Shown: positions 17,875-26,913 of the stretch, one piece after another | Position numbering within the stretch: the first letter of the stretch is position 1 | How the letters are laid out: each line of letters opens with the position of its first letter | From: Peribacillus sp044761985 | GTDB taxonomy: Bacteria; Bacillota; Bacilli; Bacillales; DSM-1321 | Assembly (NCBI RefSeq): GCF_044761985.1 | Contig: NZ_JBIWDK010000006.1 | Coordinates: forward strand, 124,001 to 188,000 | Direction of reading: 5' to 3' | DNA length: 64,000 nt | Program-made: the position numbers and the translations under genes | Notes under the pieces: generated by a model | The model's input: the letters and a program-made list of their open reading frames with translations, nothing else | The model's database searches: none | Told to the model about the DNA's origin: nothing

Positions 17875-17916
17875 AAAAAACGGTGCAGCCACTAGCTGGA
17901 CTGCACCGTTTTTTTT
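17875..17916. terminator. bidirectional terminator between sspP and the secreted-protein gene
   Basis: CGGTGCAG pairs with CTGCACCG across a 12-nt loop and is flanked by six A on the left and eight T on the right, so it can terminate transcripts from both sides. Confidence 0.9.
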
Positions 17917-17918
17917 GT

Positions 17919-18659
17919 TTACTTCACCTTTATTTTATATGCTCCGCTCCCATATTGAATCAGAACATGATAACTCCCCTTTGGTAAAGACAAGCTGAAT
18001 GAACTAGTACTAGGTTTTTTAACATGATAGTCGGTGTGTACCGTTTTATAGACCTTCCCCTTCGCATTCACTATCAAGATATCTCTTTGTTCTTTGGGTG
18101 TATTGTTATAAGTGATTGACACTTTCCTTTTATTCTTCACGGTGAACTTCAAATAATCTTTATCCGTAAATTCTTGTAGGGCACCATAATAGTTTTTACC
18201 TGTTTTTATCGTGTTTGCTGTTTTTACTGTATTGTTACTTTCCCTTTCATAATACTCGCTTGCTTTGAACTTAGCTTGCACCTTGTAAGGCTTATCTTTA
18301 TTTCCGGAGATGACAATATAGTATGTACCCTTCTTTAATCCGATTTCGTTGGTTTCGGTACCATTGGTTGTTTTTGTGTAATAGTCATCAAGTCGGCTGC
18401 CCTCGCTGTCCAAGACTTCAACATACCAACTTCTACTTTTATACGTTTTAACAAAAACTTTCAAATTTCCATTTTTCTTGAGTTTGACTTTGAAAACCTG
18501 TTCATAATTAGTAACAGATAGCTGTCCCGTATAGTTTTTGTCAAGGCTTATCGTCTTCGCTTTTTTCAAATCCGTCGCTGCTAAAGCAGGTTGCAAACTC
18601 GTTAGCGATAGCACAAGGACGGCTAACGCACAAAATATACTTTTCCAATACTTTTTCAA
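17919..18659 (-). CDS. secreted protein with two PPC-like beta-sandwich domains
   Basis: A 246-residue protein with a signal peptide (basic KK, hydrophobic core, probable cleavage after ALAA near residue 28). Two similar units follow: TISLDKNYTGQLSVTNYEQV...KKGTYYIVISG and TIKTGKNYYGALQEFTDKDY...PKGSYHVLIQYG. The pattern of each (A-T-I-x-G, Y-G-L, D-D-F-Y/K-F, L-x-K-G-T-Y-x-V-I) resembles bacterial pre-peptidase C-terminal (PPC) domains, but no protease domain is attached. The start is TTG at 18659 behind GGGGGAGG. Likely extracellular or wall-associated; function unknown. Confidence 0.72.
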   Translation of the reverse strand: MKKYWKSIFCALAVLVLSLTSLQPALAATDLKKAKTISLDKNYTGQLSVTNYEQVFKVKLKKNGNLKVFVKTYKSRSWYVEVLDSEGSRLDDYYTKTTNGTETNEIGLKKGTYYIVISGNKDKPYKVQAKFKASEYYERESNNTVKTANTIKTGKNYYGALQEFTDKDYLKFTVKNKRKVSITYNNTPKEQRDILIVNAKGKVYKTVHTDYHVKKPSTSSFSLSLPKGSYHVLIQYGSGAYKIKVK

Positions 18660-18838
18660 TGAAACCTCCCCCTTTTCTGGAATAAATTAGATAATATTCC
18701 CAAAATTAAAATAACCCATTTTCCCATTTACCACACTAATCTTCTTGTACTATTTTAGTTCTGATCCTTTATCTTTTTAAAAAATACCGGGCCTTTATAC
18801 CCATTTAAGATGTAATAGAGTTGTTTTCTTCACTAAAA

Positions 18839-18868
18839 ACCCCCATGAGTAGAAAATCTCATGAGGGT
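18839..18868 (-). terminator. intrinsic terminator of the ACAD-like gene
   Basis: ACCCTCATGAG pairs with CTCATGGGGGT on the minus strand (one G-T wobble) and is followed by TTTTTAG. It lies 4 bp after the stop codon at 18873. Confidence 0.8.
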
Positions 18869-18872
18869 TAGG

Positions 18873-19931
18873 TTATACAGTAAGGACTTTTTCCAAATGT
18901 TTAACTGTCGGTGTCAAGTTTGCAAAGAAATATGCTTCCCTAAGTTTCCTCGATGGTGCGCTGTCTTTCAGATAACCGGCACTCCCATTATGAAGCATAT
19001 TTGTTTGAACAGCCTTAAGGGTTAGGTAAGCGGTTTTAAGACGAATATCTGCAACCTCTTTCCAGTCAAGTGAATCATTATTGAATAAGGTTAAAATCTT
19101 TTCCTGTATGTGTCGCTCTTCTTCTTGCAGTTCATTTGATTGGGTTCTCAAGAATTGATTACAGCCATTCTGCTTTTGACATACCTTTTCAATCGCCATG
19201 ATAGATGATTGGGTGACGCCCAGGCCGAGAGGAATTTGATAGGCAATAAATGCCGGACGAATTTTTTCCACGAACAAATCGGCATTTTCAGACAATACCC
19301 ATTCTTTAGGTATAAATACATCATTAAAGGAACATGCATATGTAGAACTCCCATTAATCCCCAGGTAATCTACCTTTTCTTTTAGCTTTAGGCCGTCTAA
19401 TTTACAAGGAACCACGGCCATCATTCGTTCATTTTCGCTAACACCTGCGATTAATCCAAACCAATGGTTCTCTCCAAGATTGGAAACGGACGCCAATACA
19501 CCATTAACAATATAGCCACCTTCAGTCGGTTTCGCGCTCAAATTCAGTTTTTCTAGCCCCGCGTAATACTTCATTGGATTGGATAAACCTGTTGCCCCTA
19601 GGACTTCACCGTTTTCAAAAGCTGATAATAACCTAGTTTTCATTTCTACATTATCGGTTTTTCGGATATAGGTTAAGGCAGCCAAATGACACCAGAGACA
19701 AAACGCTGTTGTCATGCATACTTTAGCTGTTTCTTTAACTACATACATTTCATCTAATAAAATTTCTTTTTCCGTTTTATTAGTAGAAGAAAACAGACCG
19801 GCCTCACCGAGCTTTTTCAAAAATCCTTCAGCATAAAAAGCCTCAGCATCTATTTTCTTTACGAATGGTCTTAACTCCTTTTCAATTAATTGTTCGATCA
19901 TAGGTTTTTTATCCACTACGCATGATTCCAT
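18873..19931 (-). CDS. acyl-CoA dehydrogenase-like flavoprotein lacking the catalytic motif
   Basis: A 352-residue protein with the overall acyl-CoA dehydrogenase plan: N-terminal helices, a central segment with GATGLSNPMKYYAGLEKL and VDYLGINGSSTYACSFNDVFIP, and C-terminal helices with LHNGSAGYLKDSAPSRKLREA. The canonical R-IYEGT catalytic loop is absent, so it is probably not a standard desaturase; a flavin monooxygenase-like or degenerate member is possible. The ATG at 19931 follows GGGGAG. The promoter block at 20072-20125 is shared with an ABC transporter and a DUF4242 gene, suggesting common control. Confidence 0.72.
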   Translation of the reverse strand: MESCVVDKKPMIEQLIEKELRPFVKKIDAEAFYAEGFLKKLGEAGLFSSTNKTEKEILLDEMYVVKETAKVCMTTAFCLWCHLAALTYIRKTDNVEMKTRLLSAFENGEVLGATGLSNPMKYYAGLEKLNLSAKPTEGGYIVNGVLASVSNLGENHWFGLIAGVSENERMMAVVPCKLDGLKLKEKVDYLGINGSSTYACSFNDVFIPKEWVLSENADLFVEKIRPAFIAYQIPLGLGVTQSSIMAIEKVCQKQNGCNQFLRTQSNELQEEERHIQEKILTLFNNDSLDWKEVADIRLKTAYLTLKAVQTNMLHNGSAGYLKDSAPSRKLREAYFFANLTPTVKHLEKVLTV

Positions 19932-20071
19932 GACCACAACTCCCCTATTTTCATTCCGCCTTTGTATAAAACCTTAAAAGTAATGACTTTAATGATGGTT
20001 CTTTTATGTATAGGATCGGACGACTATATTAACCTGTATTTTTTAAATGCTTTGGAAAAACACTTATTCAT

Positions 20072-20125
20072 ATTAGTTTAGTCGGTTTAAGGTTATTTTA
20101 TTATACTGTATATAAAATTGCAACC
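20072..20125 (-). promoter_or_regulatory. conserved promoter block, copy A
   Basis: This 54-bp block differs from copy C (27729-27782) at about 7 positions and shares the core TAAGGTTATTTTATTATACT with copy B (20791-20827). On the gene strand it contains a perfect -10 box TATAAT and a GTTGC motif 12 bp upstream of it, in place of a normal -35. It precedes the ACAD-like gene. Confidence 0.65.
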
Positions 20126-20165
20126 ATCTAATCAAAATTTTCAGATTATAATTCCAAGTAAAAAA

Positions 20166-20194
20166 GGACACCCAAACTTAAAGTTTAGGCGTCC
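20166..20194 (-). terminator. intrinsic terminator of the DUF4242 gene
   Basis: GGACGCCTAAACTT and AAGTTTGGGTGTCC pair on the minus strand with wobbles, followed by TTTTTTACTT. Confidence 0.75.
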
Positions 20195-20212
20195 CTCGTT
20201 TCTCAAATAAAA

Positions 20213-20749
20213 TTATTTAGTTTCTGTATGAATTTCGGTAATGGAAGTAATGGGTGTTTGTACTGCTTCACGAGCACGCTTAATTGCAGCTTCATCAGGT
20301 GCATCATAGAAGCAAAGACATTTAGTCATATCTTCACACACATACGTTCTTGAGAATGCCACTTCAGGCACCTCTTGATAATGTACGGAATTCTTTTTCT
20401 TTCTTGCCAAGTATTGATCCATCGTAAGATTTTCCGGGATATTCCATTCAACTAAATAATTGACGACTTCATTGTTTTTCTTCACATCTTCTAATTCCTT
20501 ACCAACTAGGCGAACTTCTTTCACAAGTTCCACAGGAATACTTGAACCTTTTAATGTCTCAGTTGCAGCATTTTGGTCTTCCCCTTCAATAATGAAGAAT
20601 GAACGGGAGAAATCTTTCGATAGTTGAAGCTCCACTAATGAAGCGTTGCTCTCCTTTAAATCCGCTTGAAGTTTTGACACCTTTTGATCCAGTTCTTCTT
20701 TACTTGACACGATATCTTTCAATGATGATTCAATTAAAAATAGTCCCAT
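20213..20749 (-). CDS. DUF4242 (SCO4226-type) protein
   Basis: A 178-residue protein. The C-terminal half (about 95-175) has the DUF4242 pattern: YLVEWNIPENLTMDQY..., then YVCEDMTKCLCFYDAPDEAA and IKRAREAVQTPITSITEI. A Streptomyces relative, SCO4226, has been described as a nickel-binding protein. The N-terminal half has a short coiled-coil stretch and RSFFIIEGEDQNAATETLKG, which may be a degenerate second copy of the same fold. The ATG at 20749 is set by the frame; the ribosome-binding site is weak. Divergent from, and probably controlled by, the HxlR-family gene. Confidence 0.7.
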   Translation of the reverse strand: MGLFLIESSLKDIVSSKEELDQKVSKLQADLKESNASLVELQLSKDFSRSFFIIEGEDQNAATETLKGSSIPVELVKEVRLVGKELEDVKKNNEVVNYLVEWNIPENLTMDQYLARKKKNSVHYQEVPEVAFSRTYVCEDMTKCLCFYDAPDEAAIKRAREAVQTPITSITEIHTETK

Positions 20750-20790
20750 GATAAAACCCTCGCTTTGTATTTTTTAAGTGGAAATCTTTA

Positions 20791-20845
20791 TAAGGTTATT
20801 TTATTATACTTAGTTAAAAAAAGCAACTTTGTTGTTTTTTAACTA
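20791..20845. promoter_or_regulatory. conserved promoter block, copy B, with inverted repeat
   Basis: The core TAAGGTTATTTTATTATACT (20791-20810) and the GCAAC motif 12 bases after it keep the same spacing as in copies A and C. Overlapping it, TAGTTAAAAAAAGCAAC (20811-20827) is repeated inverted as GTTGTTTTTTAACTA (20831-20845). The site lies between the divergent DUF4242 and HxlR genes, the natural place for an autoregulatory operator. Confidence 0.6.
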
Positions 20846-20883
20846 ACTATGGTAAAATCAAATCAAACATTGGAGGGATACTT

Positions 20884-21324
20884 ATGAAAACTAGGTACGA
20901 TTTGCCTTGTAATATCGCACAGTCACTTAATATCATCGGTGATCGATGGACCTTATTGGTAGTACATGAAATACTAAACGGGCATACCATGTTTAACGAA
21001 ATAAAAAAAGCGCTAAATGGAATTTCTTCCAATCTTTTATCAGAACGGTTGAAGTACTTAGAAAAGGAAGGTCTCGTTACAGCAGAACTTTATACGGACC
21101 ACCCTCCTCGTTACCGTTATACATTGACTAAAAGTGGCGAAGAGTTAGAAGATGTCTTCAATTCACTTATCATTTGGGGAAGCCACCATCTGCAAAAATG
21201 CTATAAACAACTAATCGACCCTGTAACAGGCGACGAAGTGAGCATAGGCTATTATTCTAAAAAAACGGGAGAACTAGTTCAGGACATAAAAGTTGTTCCA
21301 GTAGAGAAAGAATTTCAAAGGTAA
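20884..21324 (+). CDS. HxlR-family transcriptional regulator
   Basis: A 146-residue winged-helix regulator. The family pattern is clear: Cys9 near the N-terminus, LNIIGDRWTLLVVHEILNG, FNEIKKALNGISSNLLSERL, LEKEGLVTAELY, PPRYRYTLTKSGEEL. Members of this family (HxlR, YodB, HypR) often sense reactive or aldehyde-type compounds, some through the N-terminal cysteine. The ATG at 20884 follows TTGGAGGG. The shared promoter blocks at 20.1, 20.8 and 27.7 kb make it the best candidate for their regulator; that is inference. Confidence 0.9.
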   Translation: MKTRYDLPCNIAQSLNIIGDRWTLLVVHEILNGHTMFNEIKKALNGISSNLLSERLKYLEKEGLVTAELYTDHPPRYRYTLTKSGEELEDVFNSLIIWGSHHLQKCYKQLIDPVTGDEVSIGYYSKKTGELVQDIKVVPVEKEFQR

Positions 21325-21343
21325 GCACCTATCCATCACCATA

Positions 21344-21392
21344 AAAAAGAGAACGTCCTAACACCTGAAAAGTATCAGGACGTTCTCTTTTT
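21344..21392 (+). terminator. intrinsic terminator of the HxlR gene
   Basis: AAAAAGAGAACGTCCT pairs with AGGACGTTCTCTTTTT (16 bp) across a 17-nt loop, with A and T runs built into the stem, so it can act in both directions. Confidence 0.85.
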
Positions 21393-21551
21393 ATCTTCCC
21401 CAAATAGCCAATCTCTCGTTGGCTTAATCCAACCTTTATTTTCCCGCTATACATTCAATTTATCTTTCTTCTACAACACTTAAGTGCTGTATAACACGCT
21501 AGACTTCATTTACATAAAAAAAGAATAATAGAACACTTTGAAAGAACCACT

Positions 21552-22361
21552 TTAAGAAATAACTTCTTTTAGTAGCTTTCTATATTCGAAAGGCGTCATT
21601 TGGGTGAATTTTTTAAATTTCTTATAGAAATGAGAAGTATCATAGGAACCGCTTTCGACAATATGCGTTTCTAGATTAAATGTGCCACTATAGATTTCTT
21701 GAAGCGTGTATTGGAAATTCAACAGTTCCAAAAAAAGTTTTGGTGGTATCCCGACCTCATTTTGAAAAAGCGTACGCAAATAACGCTCAGAGTACCCTGT
21801 ATGCGCTTCAAAATCCTTGACGTGTATATTACCTTTCGAACGTATGCTAATGTCCATGCAACATTTCACAATAGCACTATTAGGTGAATGGGAAGTACAG
21901 TTACTTAGAAGAAATGATTCGAGTGTGTGTAGTTTTTCCTTTAATGTAGAAATTTCTAGGAGTTGATTATAAAGTACGGAAAAGGAAGGGGCAACCTCAA
22001 ATAAGGCTAACTGAATATACTGGTTGATTTCTTTCATAGATAATACAAAAGAAAACAATGTCTGGAGTGGAAGTGAACGAATGCCAAAGTATGTCGTGTT
22101 TGTTTTAAAGCTATAGGCCTGCCTTATTTTGGGACTTGGAATCAAGAAACAATCGCCCTGATCCCCCTCCATATTAAAGATAATATCGACACACCCATCA
22201 GGTATTCCGGGTAATAAAACGGTTGGTTCTACATTTGATGACACTTTAAATTGGTATACATATGCAACAGAACTTTTTAAAAATAATGTAGGTTCGAGCA
22301 AGTTGATATGTTGTAATCTTTGATTCCACTCAGGTTGAATAGGCTTAAATACTGTATCCAT
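21552..22361 (-). CDS. AraC-family transcriptional regulator
   Basis: A 269-residue regulator. The C-terminal two-HTH domain is visible from IHVKDFEAHTGYSERYLRTL through DTSHFYKKFKKFTQMTPFEY; the N-terminal 150 residues form a beta-rich sensing region containing LLPGIPDGCVDIIFNM. The ATG at 22361 follows GAGGGG. It is divergent from the copper amine oxidase gene with 177 bp between them, so the simplest reading is an amine-responsive activator of that gene. Confidence 0.88.
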   Translation of the reverse strand: MDTVFKPIQPEWNQRLQHINLLEPTLFLKSSVAYVYQFKVSSNVEPTVLLPGIPDGCVDIIFNMEGDQGDCFLIPSPKIRQAYSFKTNTTYFGIRSLPLQTLFSFVLSMKEINQYIQLALFEVAPSFSVLYNQLLEISTLKEKLHTLESFLLSNCTSHSPNSAIVKCCMDISIRSKGNIHVKDFEAHTGYSERYLRTLFQNEVGIPPKLFLELLNFQYTLQEIYSGTFNLETHIVESGSYDTSHFYKKFKKFTQMTPFEYRKLLKEVIS

Positions 22362-22538
22362 AGGTTATACCCCTCTAGAAATATATTTTTAAGGAAATTT
22401 TATATTCATGTCAAAAATACTGACTATTTTCTTTGGGATTTTCAATCTACTATTAGATACTATTAGTTCCGTTTTTTACATTGTAAACTAAATATTCTGA
22501 CTATAGAATAAATTTATATACGAAAGGAGATGTTACAT

Positions 22539-24497
22539 GTGGATATTTTAAAAGAAAAAACTTTAAAGGTAAATCACCCGTTAGCACCACTTACCGTTGA
22601 AGAGATTCAAAAAGCTGTGAGCATAGTGAAAATCGAGAAGAATTTAAGCGAAAAGGTGCGCTTCCCAACAGTAACATTACATGAGCCTTTAAAAGAAGTA
22701 GTATTAAATTACACTGATGGAGATGACTTCGAACGAGAAGTTTTTATAGTATTACTAGATAACGAATTAAAGACAACGTTTGAAGTCGTTGTCTCATTAA
22801 ATACATCGTCCATTGTTCGATTTGAAGAAATCCCAGGTGTACAGCCGGGAATAATGCTTGATGAGTTCTTAGAATGCGAGAATTTGGTTAAGGCAGACCC
22901 TGACTTTAAAGTAGCTTTATCTAAACGGGGAATTGATAACCCAGATTTAATCATGGTAGACCCATGGTCGGCAGGATACTTTAATATTCCTGAAAATGAG
23001 GGTAAACGGATCGCTCGTGCTATCTGTTGGCAGAAAAAATTCGCGGATGATAATGGGTACGCTTATCCATTAACAGGAATTGTCGCGTACGTTGATTTGA
23101 ATAAAATGGAAGTTGATCGTATCGAAGACTACGGTGTACGTGAGATACCTACTGTTGATGCTAACTATTATCCTGAAACAAGTGATTCAATAGAGTTTAG
23201 AACGGACCTGAAGCCACTAGAGATCATTCAGCCAGAAGGTGCAAGTTTTACGGTAGAAGGAAATTTAATCAAATGGCAAAAATGGAGTTTCCGATACGGG
23301 TTTACCCCTCGCGAAGGACTTGTGCTTTACACTGTGAATTACAATGATAAAGGAAAGGACCGGCCCATCCTATATCGCGGAGCATTGTCTGAAATGGTCG
23401 TTCCTTATGGAGATGCATCCTTTGCACATAACACACAAAATGCTTTTGATGCCGGAGAATATGGAATGGGTCAATTAGCTAATTCGCTTGAGCTAGGTTG
23501 TGATTGTTTAGGACACATTCATTATTTCGACGCGGTATTAACGGATGGGGCTGGCAGTCCTCGTACGATTAAAAATGCAATTTGCCTACACGAAGAAGAT
23601 TATGGAATCGGATGGAAACATACAGACTGGCGTACTGACCATGTAGAGGTACGTCGCTCACGGCGCTTAGTCATTTCATTCTTCTGTACAGTAGGAAATT
23701 ATGATTATGGTTTCTATTGGAGCTTCTATCAAGATGGTACGATTGAGGTTGAAGTTAAGCTAACAGGTATATTAAATACCGGTACATTTAACGAAACCGG
23801 GCAATCAAAATACGGTACGGAAATTGCCCCTGGCTTAAACGCTGTACATCATCAACATTTCTTTAACTTCCGGTTGGATACATTGCTCGATGGTGTGAAA
23901 AATTCAGTGGTGGAAACCGAAACACTTGCTGAACCAGAAGGTCCGAACAATCCATATTCAAATGCATTTTATCCAGTATCACGTACATTCCAACATGAAA
24001 AAGAAGCTGTACGTATTTTAGATATGCCAACCCAGCGTACATGGAAAATCATCAATAAAAACTCAAAGAATGTCGTTAATCAGCCGGTTGGTTATAAAAT
24101 TATGGCTGGTGAGAACTGCCTTCCATTTGCGCATGAAAGCGCAAGCGTCATCAAGCGCGCAGGATTTATCAAAAATCATTTACATGTAACACAATTTAAC
24201 CGTAATGAATTGTATGCAACAGGAAATTACCCCAATCAACATAAAGGTGGAGACGGGCTTCCCAAATATATTCAAGCAAATCGATCGATCGATAATGAGG
24301 ATATCGTTGTATGGTATACAATGGGACATCATCATATTACACGTCCGGAAGACTGGCCGGTTATGCCTACTGCCTATATAAATTTCCAATTGAAACCTGT
24401 TGGCTTCTTTGATCGTAACCCCGCGCTTGATGTACCGCGTGCCGCAAAACAAAATTCATGTTCCGTCAAGAATACTTCTTCAACCTGTTCACATTAA
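22539..24497 (+). CDS. copper-containing primary amine oxidase
   Basis: A 652-residue type 2 copper/topaquinone amine oxidase, which converts primary amines to aldehydes with release of H2O2 and ammonia. The topaquinone precursor is Tyr388 in FFCTVGNYDYGFYW; the catalytic base is Asp304 in AFDAGEYGMG; copper ligands are His438 and His440 (HHQHFF) and His599 (HHHITRPEDWPVMP). It is closest to Arthrobacter phenylethylamine oxidase as I recall that sequence. I choose GTG 22539 as start because AAAGGAG lies 9 bases upstream; the ATG at 22530 overlaps that site. No signal peptide is seen, so a cytoplasmic location is likely. The tail CSVKNTSSTCSH is unusual. Confidence 0.93.
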   Translation: MDILKEKTLKVNHPLAPLTVEEIQKAVSIVKIEKNLSEKVRFPTVTLHEPLKEVVLNYTDGDDFEREVFIVLLDNELKTTFEVVVSLNTSSIVRFEEIPGVQPGIMLDEFLECENLVKADPDFKVALSKRGIDNPDLIMVDPWSAGYFNIPENEGKRIARAICWQKKFADDNGYAYPLTGIVAYVDLNKMEVDRIEDYGVREIPTVDANYYPETSDSIEFRTDLKPLEIIQPEGASFTVEGNLIKWQKWSFRYGFTPREGLVLYTVNYNDKGKDRPILYRGALSEMVVPYGDASFAHNTQNAFDAGEYGMGQLANSLELGCDCLGHIHYFDAVLTDGAGSPRTIKNAICLHEEDYGIGWKHTDWRTDHVEVRRSRRLVISFFCTVGNYDYGFYWSFYQDGTIEVEVKLTGILNTGTFNETGQSKYGTEIAPGLNAVHHQHFFNFRLDTLLDGVKNSVVETETLAEPEGPNNPYSNAFYPVSRTFQHEKEAVRILDMPTQRTWKIINKNSKNVVNQPVGYKIMAGENCLPFAHESASVIKRAGFIKNHLHVTQFNRNELYATGNYPNQHKGGDGLPKYIQANRSIDNEDIVVWYTMGHHHITRPEDWPVMPTAYINFQLKPVGFFDRNPALDVPRAAKQNSCSVKNTSSTCSH

Positions 24498-24542
24498 GAA
24501 ACCATTATTTCACTTCTTACACAAACTGAATGGAGGAAGTTT

Positions 24543-25088
24543 ATGATAGGACTAGTCAGTCTTAGTATTGTTGTAATTTTAACGGTGTTAACTGGCTTCA
24601 CCTTTCGACAACATTATAAACAAAATCATATGGCTAGTTGTTTAGCTATGTTTGTGACAATGACCATGAGTACAATTATCGGAATTTTAGTAGCTATATG
24701 GATTCCAGACATGGTGCTATCCACCATAATCGCTATGATAGGAAGCTTGGTTTTAGTTATAGCATTAACCTATAAGTTGCCTGTAAAAATATTCATCGAA
24801 AGCCTAGGGGCACTATTTATGGGAGCGATGATGGGAGCAATGCTTAGCTTTATGACAACAAATTATCTAGAACTAAGTATTGTATTTTTTACAACAATCT
24901 ATATTGCGAGCGTAATCATGGCAATCGGGCTATGGAATAAAGAAGAATACCCCATTTTCAGGAAAGCCATTCCTTCCACAATTATTGTGACCGTGTCGTT
25001 GGCTGTATTAATACTAGGCGTATCCACAGTAGCTACAACTTTAGGTACGTATGACGAAAAGGAAAAGATTGAGCAGCACCATCACTAA
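24543..25088 (+). CDS. integral membrane protein with Met-rich helix and His tail
   Basis: I do not recognise the family. It has 181 residues and about six transmembrane segments. Two features stand out: a Met-rich helix (LFMGAMMGAMLSFM, around residues 93-106) and methionines in MFVTMTMSTIIG, and a hydrophilic end DEKEKIEQHHH. Met and His clusters are common in copper-handling proteins. It starts at ATG 24543 behind GGAGGAAG, 45 bp after the amine oxidase gene and shares its terminator, so co-transcription is likely. Copper supply to the oxidase, or amine transport, are both only guesses. Confidence 0.7.
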   Translation: MIGLVSLSIVVILTVLTGFTFRQHYKQNHMASCLAMFVTMTMSTIIGILVAIWIPDMVLSTIIAMIGSLVLVIALTYKLPVKIFIESLGALFMGAMMGAMLSFMTTNYLELSIVFFTTIYIASVIMAIGLWNKEEYPIFRKAIPSTIIVTVSLAVLILGVSTVATTLGTYDEKEKIEQHHH

Positions 25089-25102
25089 GAATATCATAGA
25101 CG

Positions 25103-25153
25103 AAAAAACTGAAAGAAAGGCTTAGCACTGGGCTAGCGTTTCTTTCAGTTTTT
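25103..25153. terminator. bidirectional terminator after the amine oxidase operon
   Basis: AAAAACTGAAAGAAA pairs with TTTCTTTCAGTTTTT (15 bp) across a 20-nt loop. It lies between two converging transcription units (stops at 25088 and 25170). Confidence 0.88.
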
Positions 25154-25169
25154 GAACTATAATCACTGT

Positions 25170-25946
25170 TTAATTTGAAAAGCTTCCCCAGTGCTTGCCT
25201 ACCCAGAGCTCAAACAAACCAATCAATCGATCCAATAGAAAGCCGCAAATACCGATGAAGACAATTCCAGCCAATACATAATCAAGATTTAATGTATTCC
25301 TTGCATCCACGATTAAATAACCAAGACCTGATTGGGCACCTACCATTTCACCTGCAACCAAGAAAATCCAGGCCGTACCAAGCGCAAGGTGAAGACCACT
25401 CACGACGGAAGGAAAAGCCGCTGGAAAAATAATCTTCATCATTAATTGCAGCTTCTTGATTTCTAGGTTTTCCGCGATTTTCAAATAAGAACGATCAATT
25501 TTCTTGACCCCCGCTACAGTCGTTAATAGTACAGGATAAAACGCTGCTATGAAAATGATCGCAATTGCTGGCATGTTTCCGATGCCAAACCATAGGACGA
25601 TAAATGGGGACCAGGCTACCGGTGAAACCGGCCTCAGCACTTGTACGATGGGATCCACTATATTCCAGAGACGAGGAGATCTACCTAGGAACATTCCTAA
25701 AAGAACCGCTGGAATGACCGCCAATAAATAACCTGCAATAAACCTCCCGAGGCTCACTTTTAGGTGGACAAATAACGTTCCATTAACTATGAGAGCAACG
25801 ATCGCTTTACCAACACTTAAAGGTGTAGGTAAGAGGGCTTCTTCATACCCCCCTATCCAAATGATCAATTGCCATAGTAGAACTAATACAACCATTCCGA
25901 TAAAAAAATTCATTAGTTTTTTTAATAGTTCCATCATCATAATCAC
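25170..25946 (-). CDS. ABC transporter permease, SsuC/TauC type
   Basis: A 258-residue permease with six hydrophobic segments and the BPD_transp_1 coupling loop (KIAENLEIKKLQLMMKIIFPAAFPSVVSG). The family imports sulfonates, nitrate, thiamine precursors and similar small compounds. Third gene of the ATPase-binding protein-permease operon. The GTG at 25946 overlaps the binding-protein stop (GTGA); three ATG codons follow at 25940, 25937 and 25934 and the true start among these is not certain. Confidence 0.88.
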   Translation of the reverse strand: MIMMMELLKKLMNFFIGMVVLVLLWQLIIWIGGYEEALLPTPLSVGKAIVALIVNGTLFVHLKVSLGRFIAGYLLAVIPAVLLGMFLGRSPRLWNIVDPIVQVLRPVSPVAWSPFIVLWFGIGNMPAIAIIFIAAFYPVLLTTVAGVKKIDRSYLKIAENLEIKKLQLMMKIIFPAAFPSVVSGLHLALGTAWIFLVAGEMVGAQSGLGYLIVDARNTLNLDYVLAGIVFIGICGFLLDRLIGLFELWVGKHWGSFSN

Positions 25947-26899
25947 ATCGCTTTATCAATATATGTATTGTCCACGAATTCTTCAAAAGATGGCGGGTTT
26001 TCAAATAAATCCATCTCGATCACTGAATTGCGGAGCTTATTGTATTCATCTTTTTCAATGCGTAATCCATCAAATGATATCCATTCAAGTGATAAGTCGA
26101 GTACTTCTTTCTCTACCTTCATATATTGATCAAATGAATTAAATAAATCTTTATCTTTATGTTCTGCCTGTTCACTGGTTTTTACGTATTGTGTCACCAG
26201 TGATTGGGTGGCGGTTTGGTTGGATTGAATAAAGTCATTCCTCAAAACAAGTACACAACAATACGAATTAGGCCATATTTCATCCGATTGGTGTAGCACT
26301 TTCCCTTTATCAAGTTGAACGGCCATCGCTCCAAACGGCTCGGCTACTGCATAACCCGAAATTCGATTTTCGGACAGTGCTGCCGGCATCTCAGCAGGAG
26401 GCATCTCGACAACGTCCACATCCTCATAGTTCAATCCTTCTTTTTTAAGCATTTTATTCAACAAAATATTCTGAGTCGAGTATTTATGAGGAATCGCAAA
26501 TGTTTTACCTATTAAATCTTTTGTACTTTCAATCTCCTTCGATGAAATGATAACATTCCCATCTTTATGACCGAGTGCAACAGCTTTTAAATCAATACCT
26601 TTCACTTTCGCCTTCATAGCTAGCTCCACTAAAACAGAGGCACCTTCCACCCGACCCGTATTTAAGGCATCCATTAAATCGGGCCAGGAGCTGAACTTAA
26701 CAAGCTCGATATTGTACTCTGCAAACTCCCCACCATACAGGTGGTTATCCATATAGAGAACACCAGCATGAGTAATGGGAAGATAGCCAATTTTAATAGT
26801 TGGTTTACCTTCTGGTTGCTGTGTAGGCTGTGCACATGAAGTCGTAAACAGCAAAATGAAAGCCATTAGTATCGAAGCACCCCACCTTTTCTTGCTCAA
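25943..26899 (-). CDS. ABC transporter substrate-binding lipoprotein (NMT1/SsuA type)
   Basis: A 318-residue lipoprotein; the signal peptide ends in the lipobox LFTTSCAQ with the lipidated Cys near residue 22. The mature part begins PTIKIGYLPITHAGVLYMDN and contains DLMDALNTGRVEGASV and LIGKTFAIPHKYSTQNILLN, the pattern of NMT1/nitrate-taurine binding proteins. The ligand cannot be read from sequence. The gene follows the ATPase gene by 14 bp and overlaps the permease gene. Confidence 0.88.
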   Translation of the reverse strand: MSKKRWGASILMAFILLFTTSCAQPTQQPEGKPTIKIGYLPITHAGVLYMDNHLYGGEFAEYNIELVKFSSWPDLMDALNTGRVEGASVLVELAMKAKVKGIDLKAVALGHKDGNVIISSKEIESTKDLIGKTFAIPHKYSTQNILLNKMLKKEGLNYEDVDVVEMPPAEMPAALSENRISGYAVAEPFGAMAVQLDKGKVLHQSDEIWPNSYCCVLVLRNDFIQSNQTATQSLVTQYVKTSEQAEHKDKDLFNSFDQYMKVEKEVLDLSLEWISFDGLRIEKDEYNKLRNSVIEMDLFENPPSFEEFVDNTYIDKAM

Positions 26900-26913
26900 A
26901 ACCCCACTCCCTC

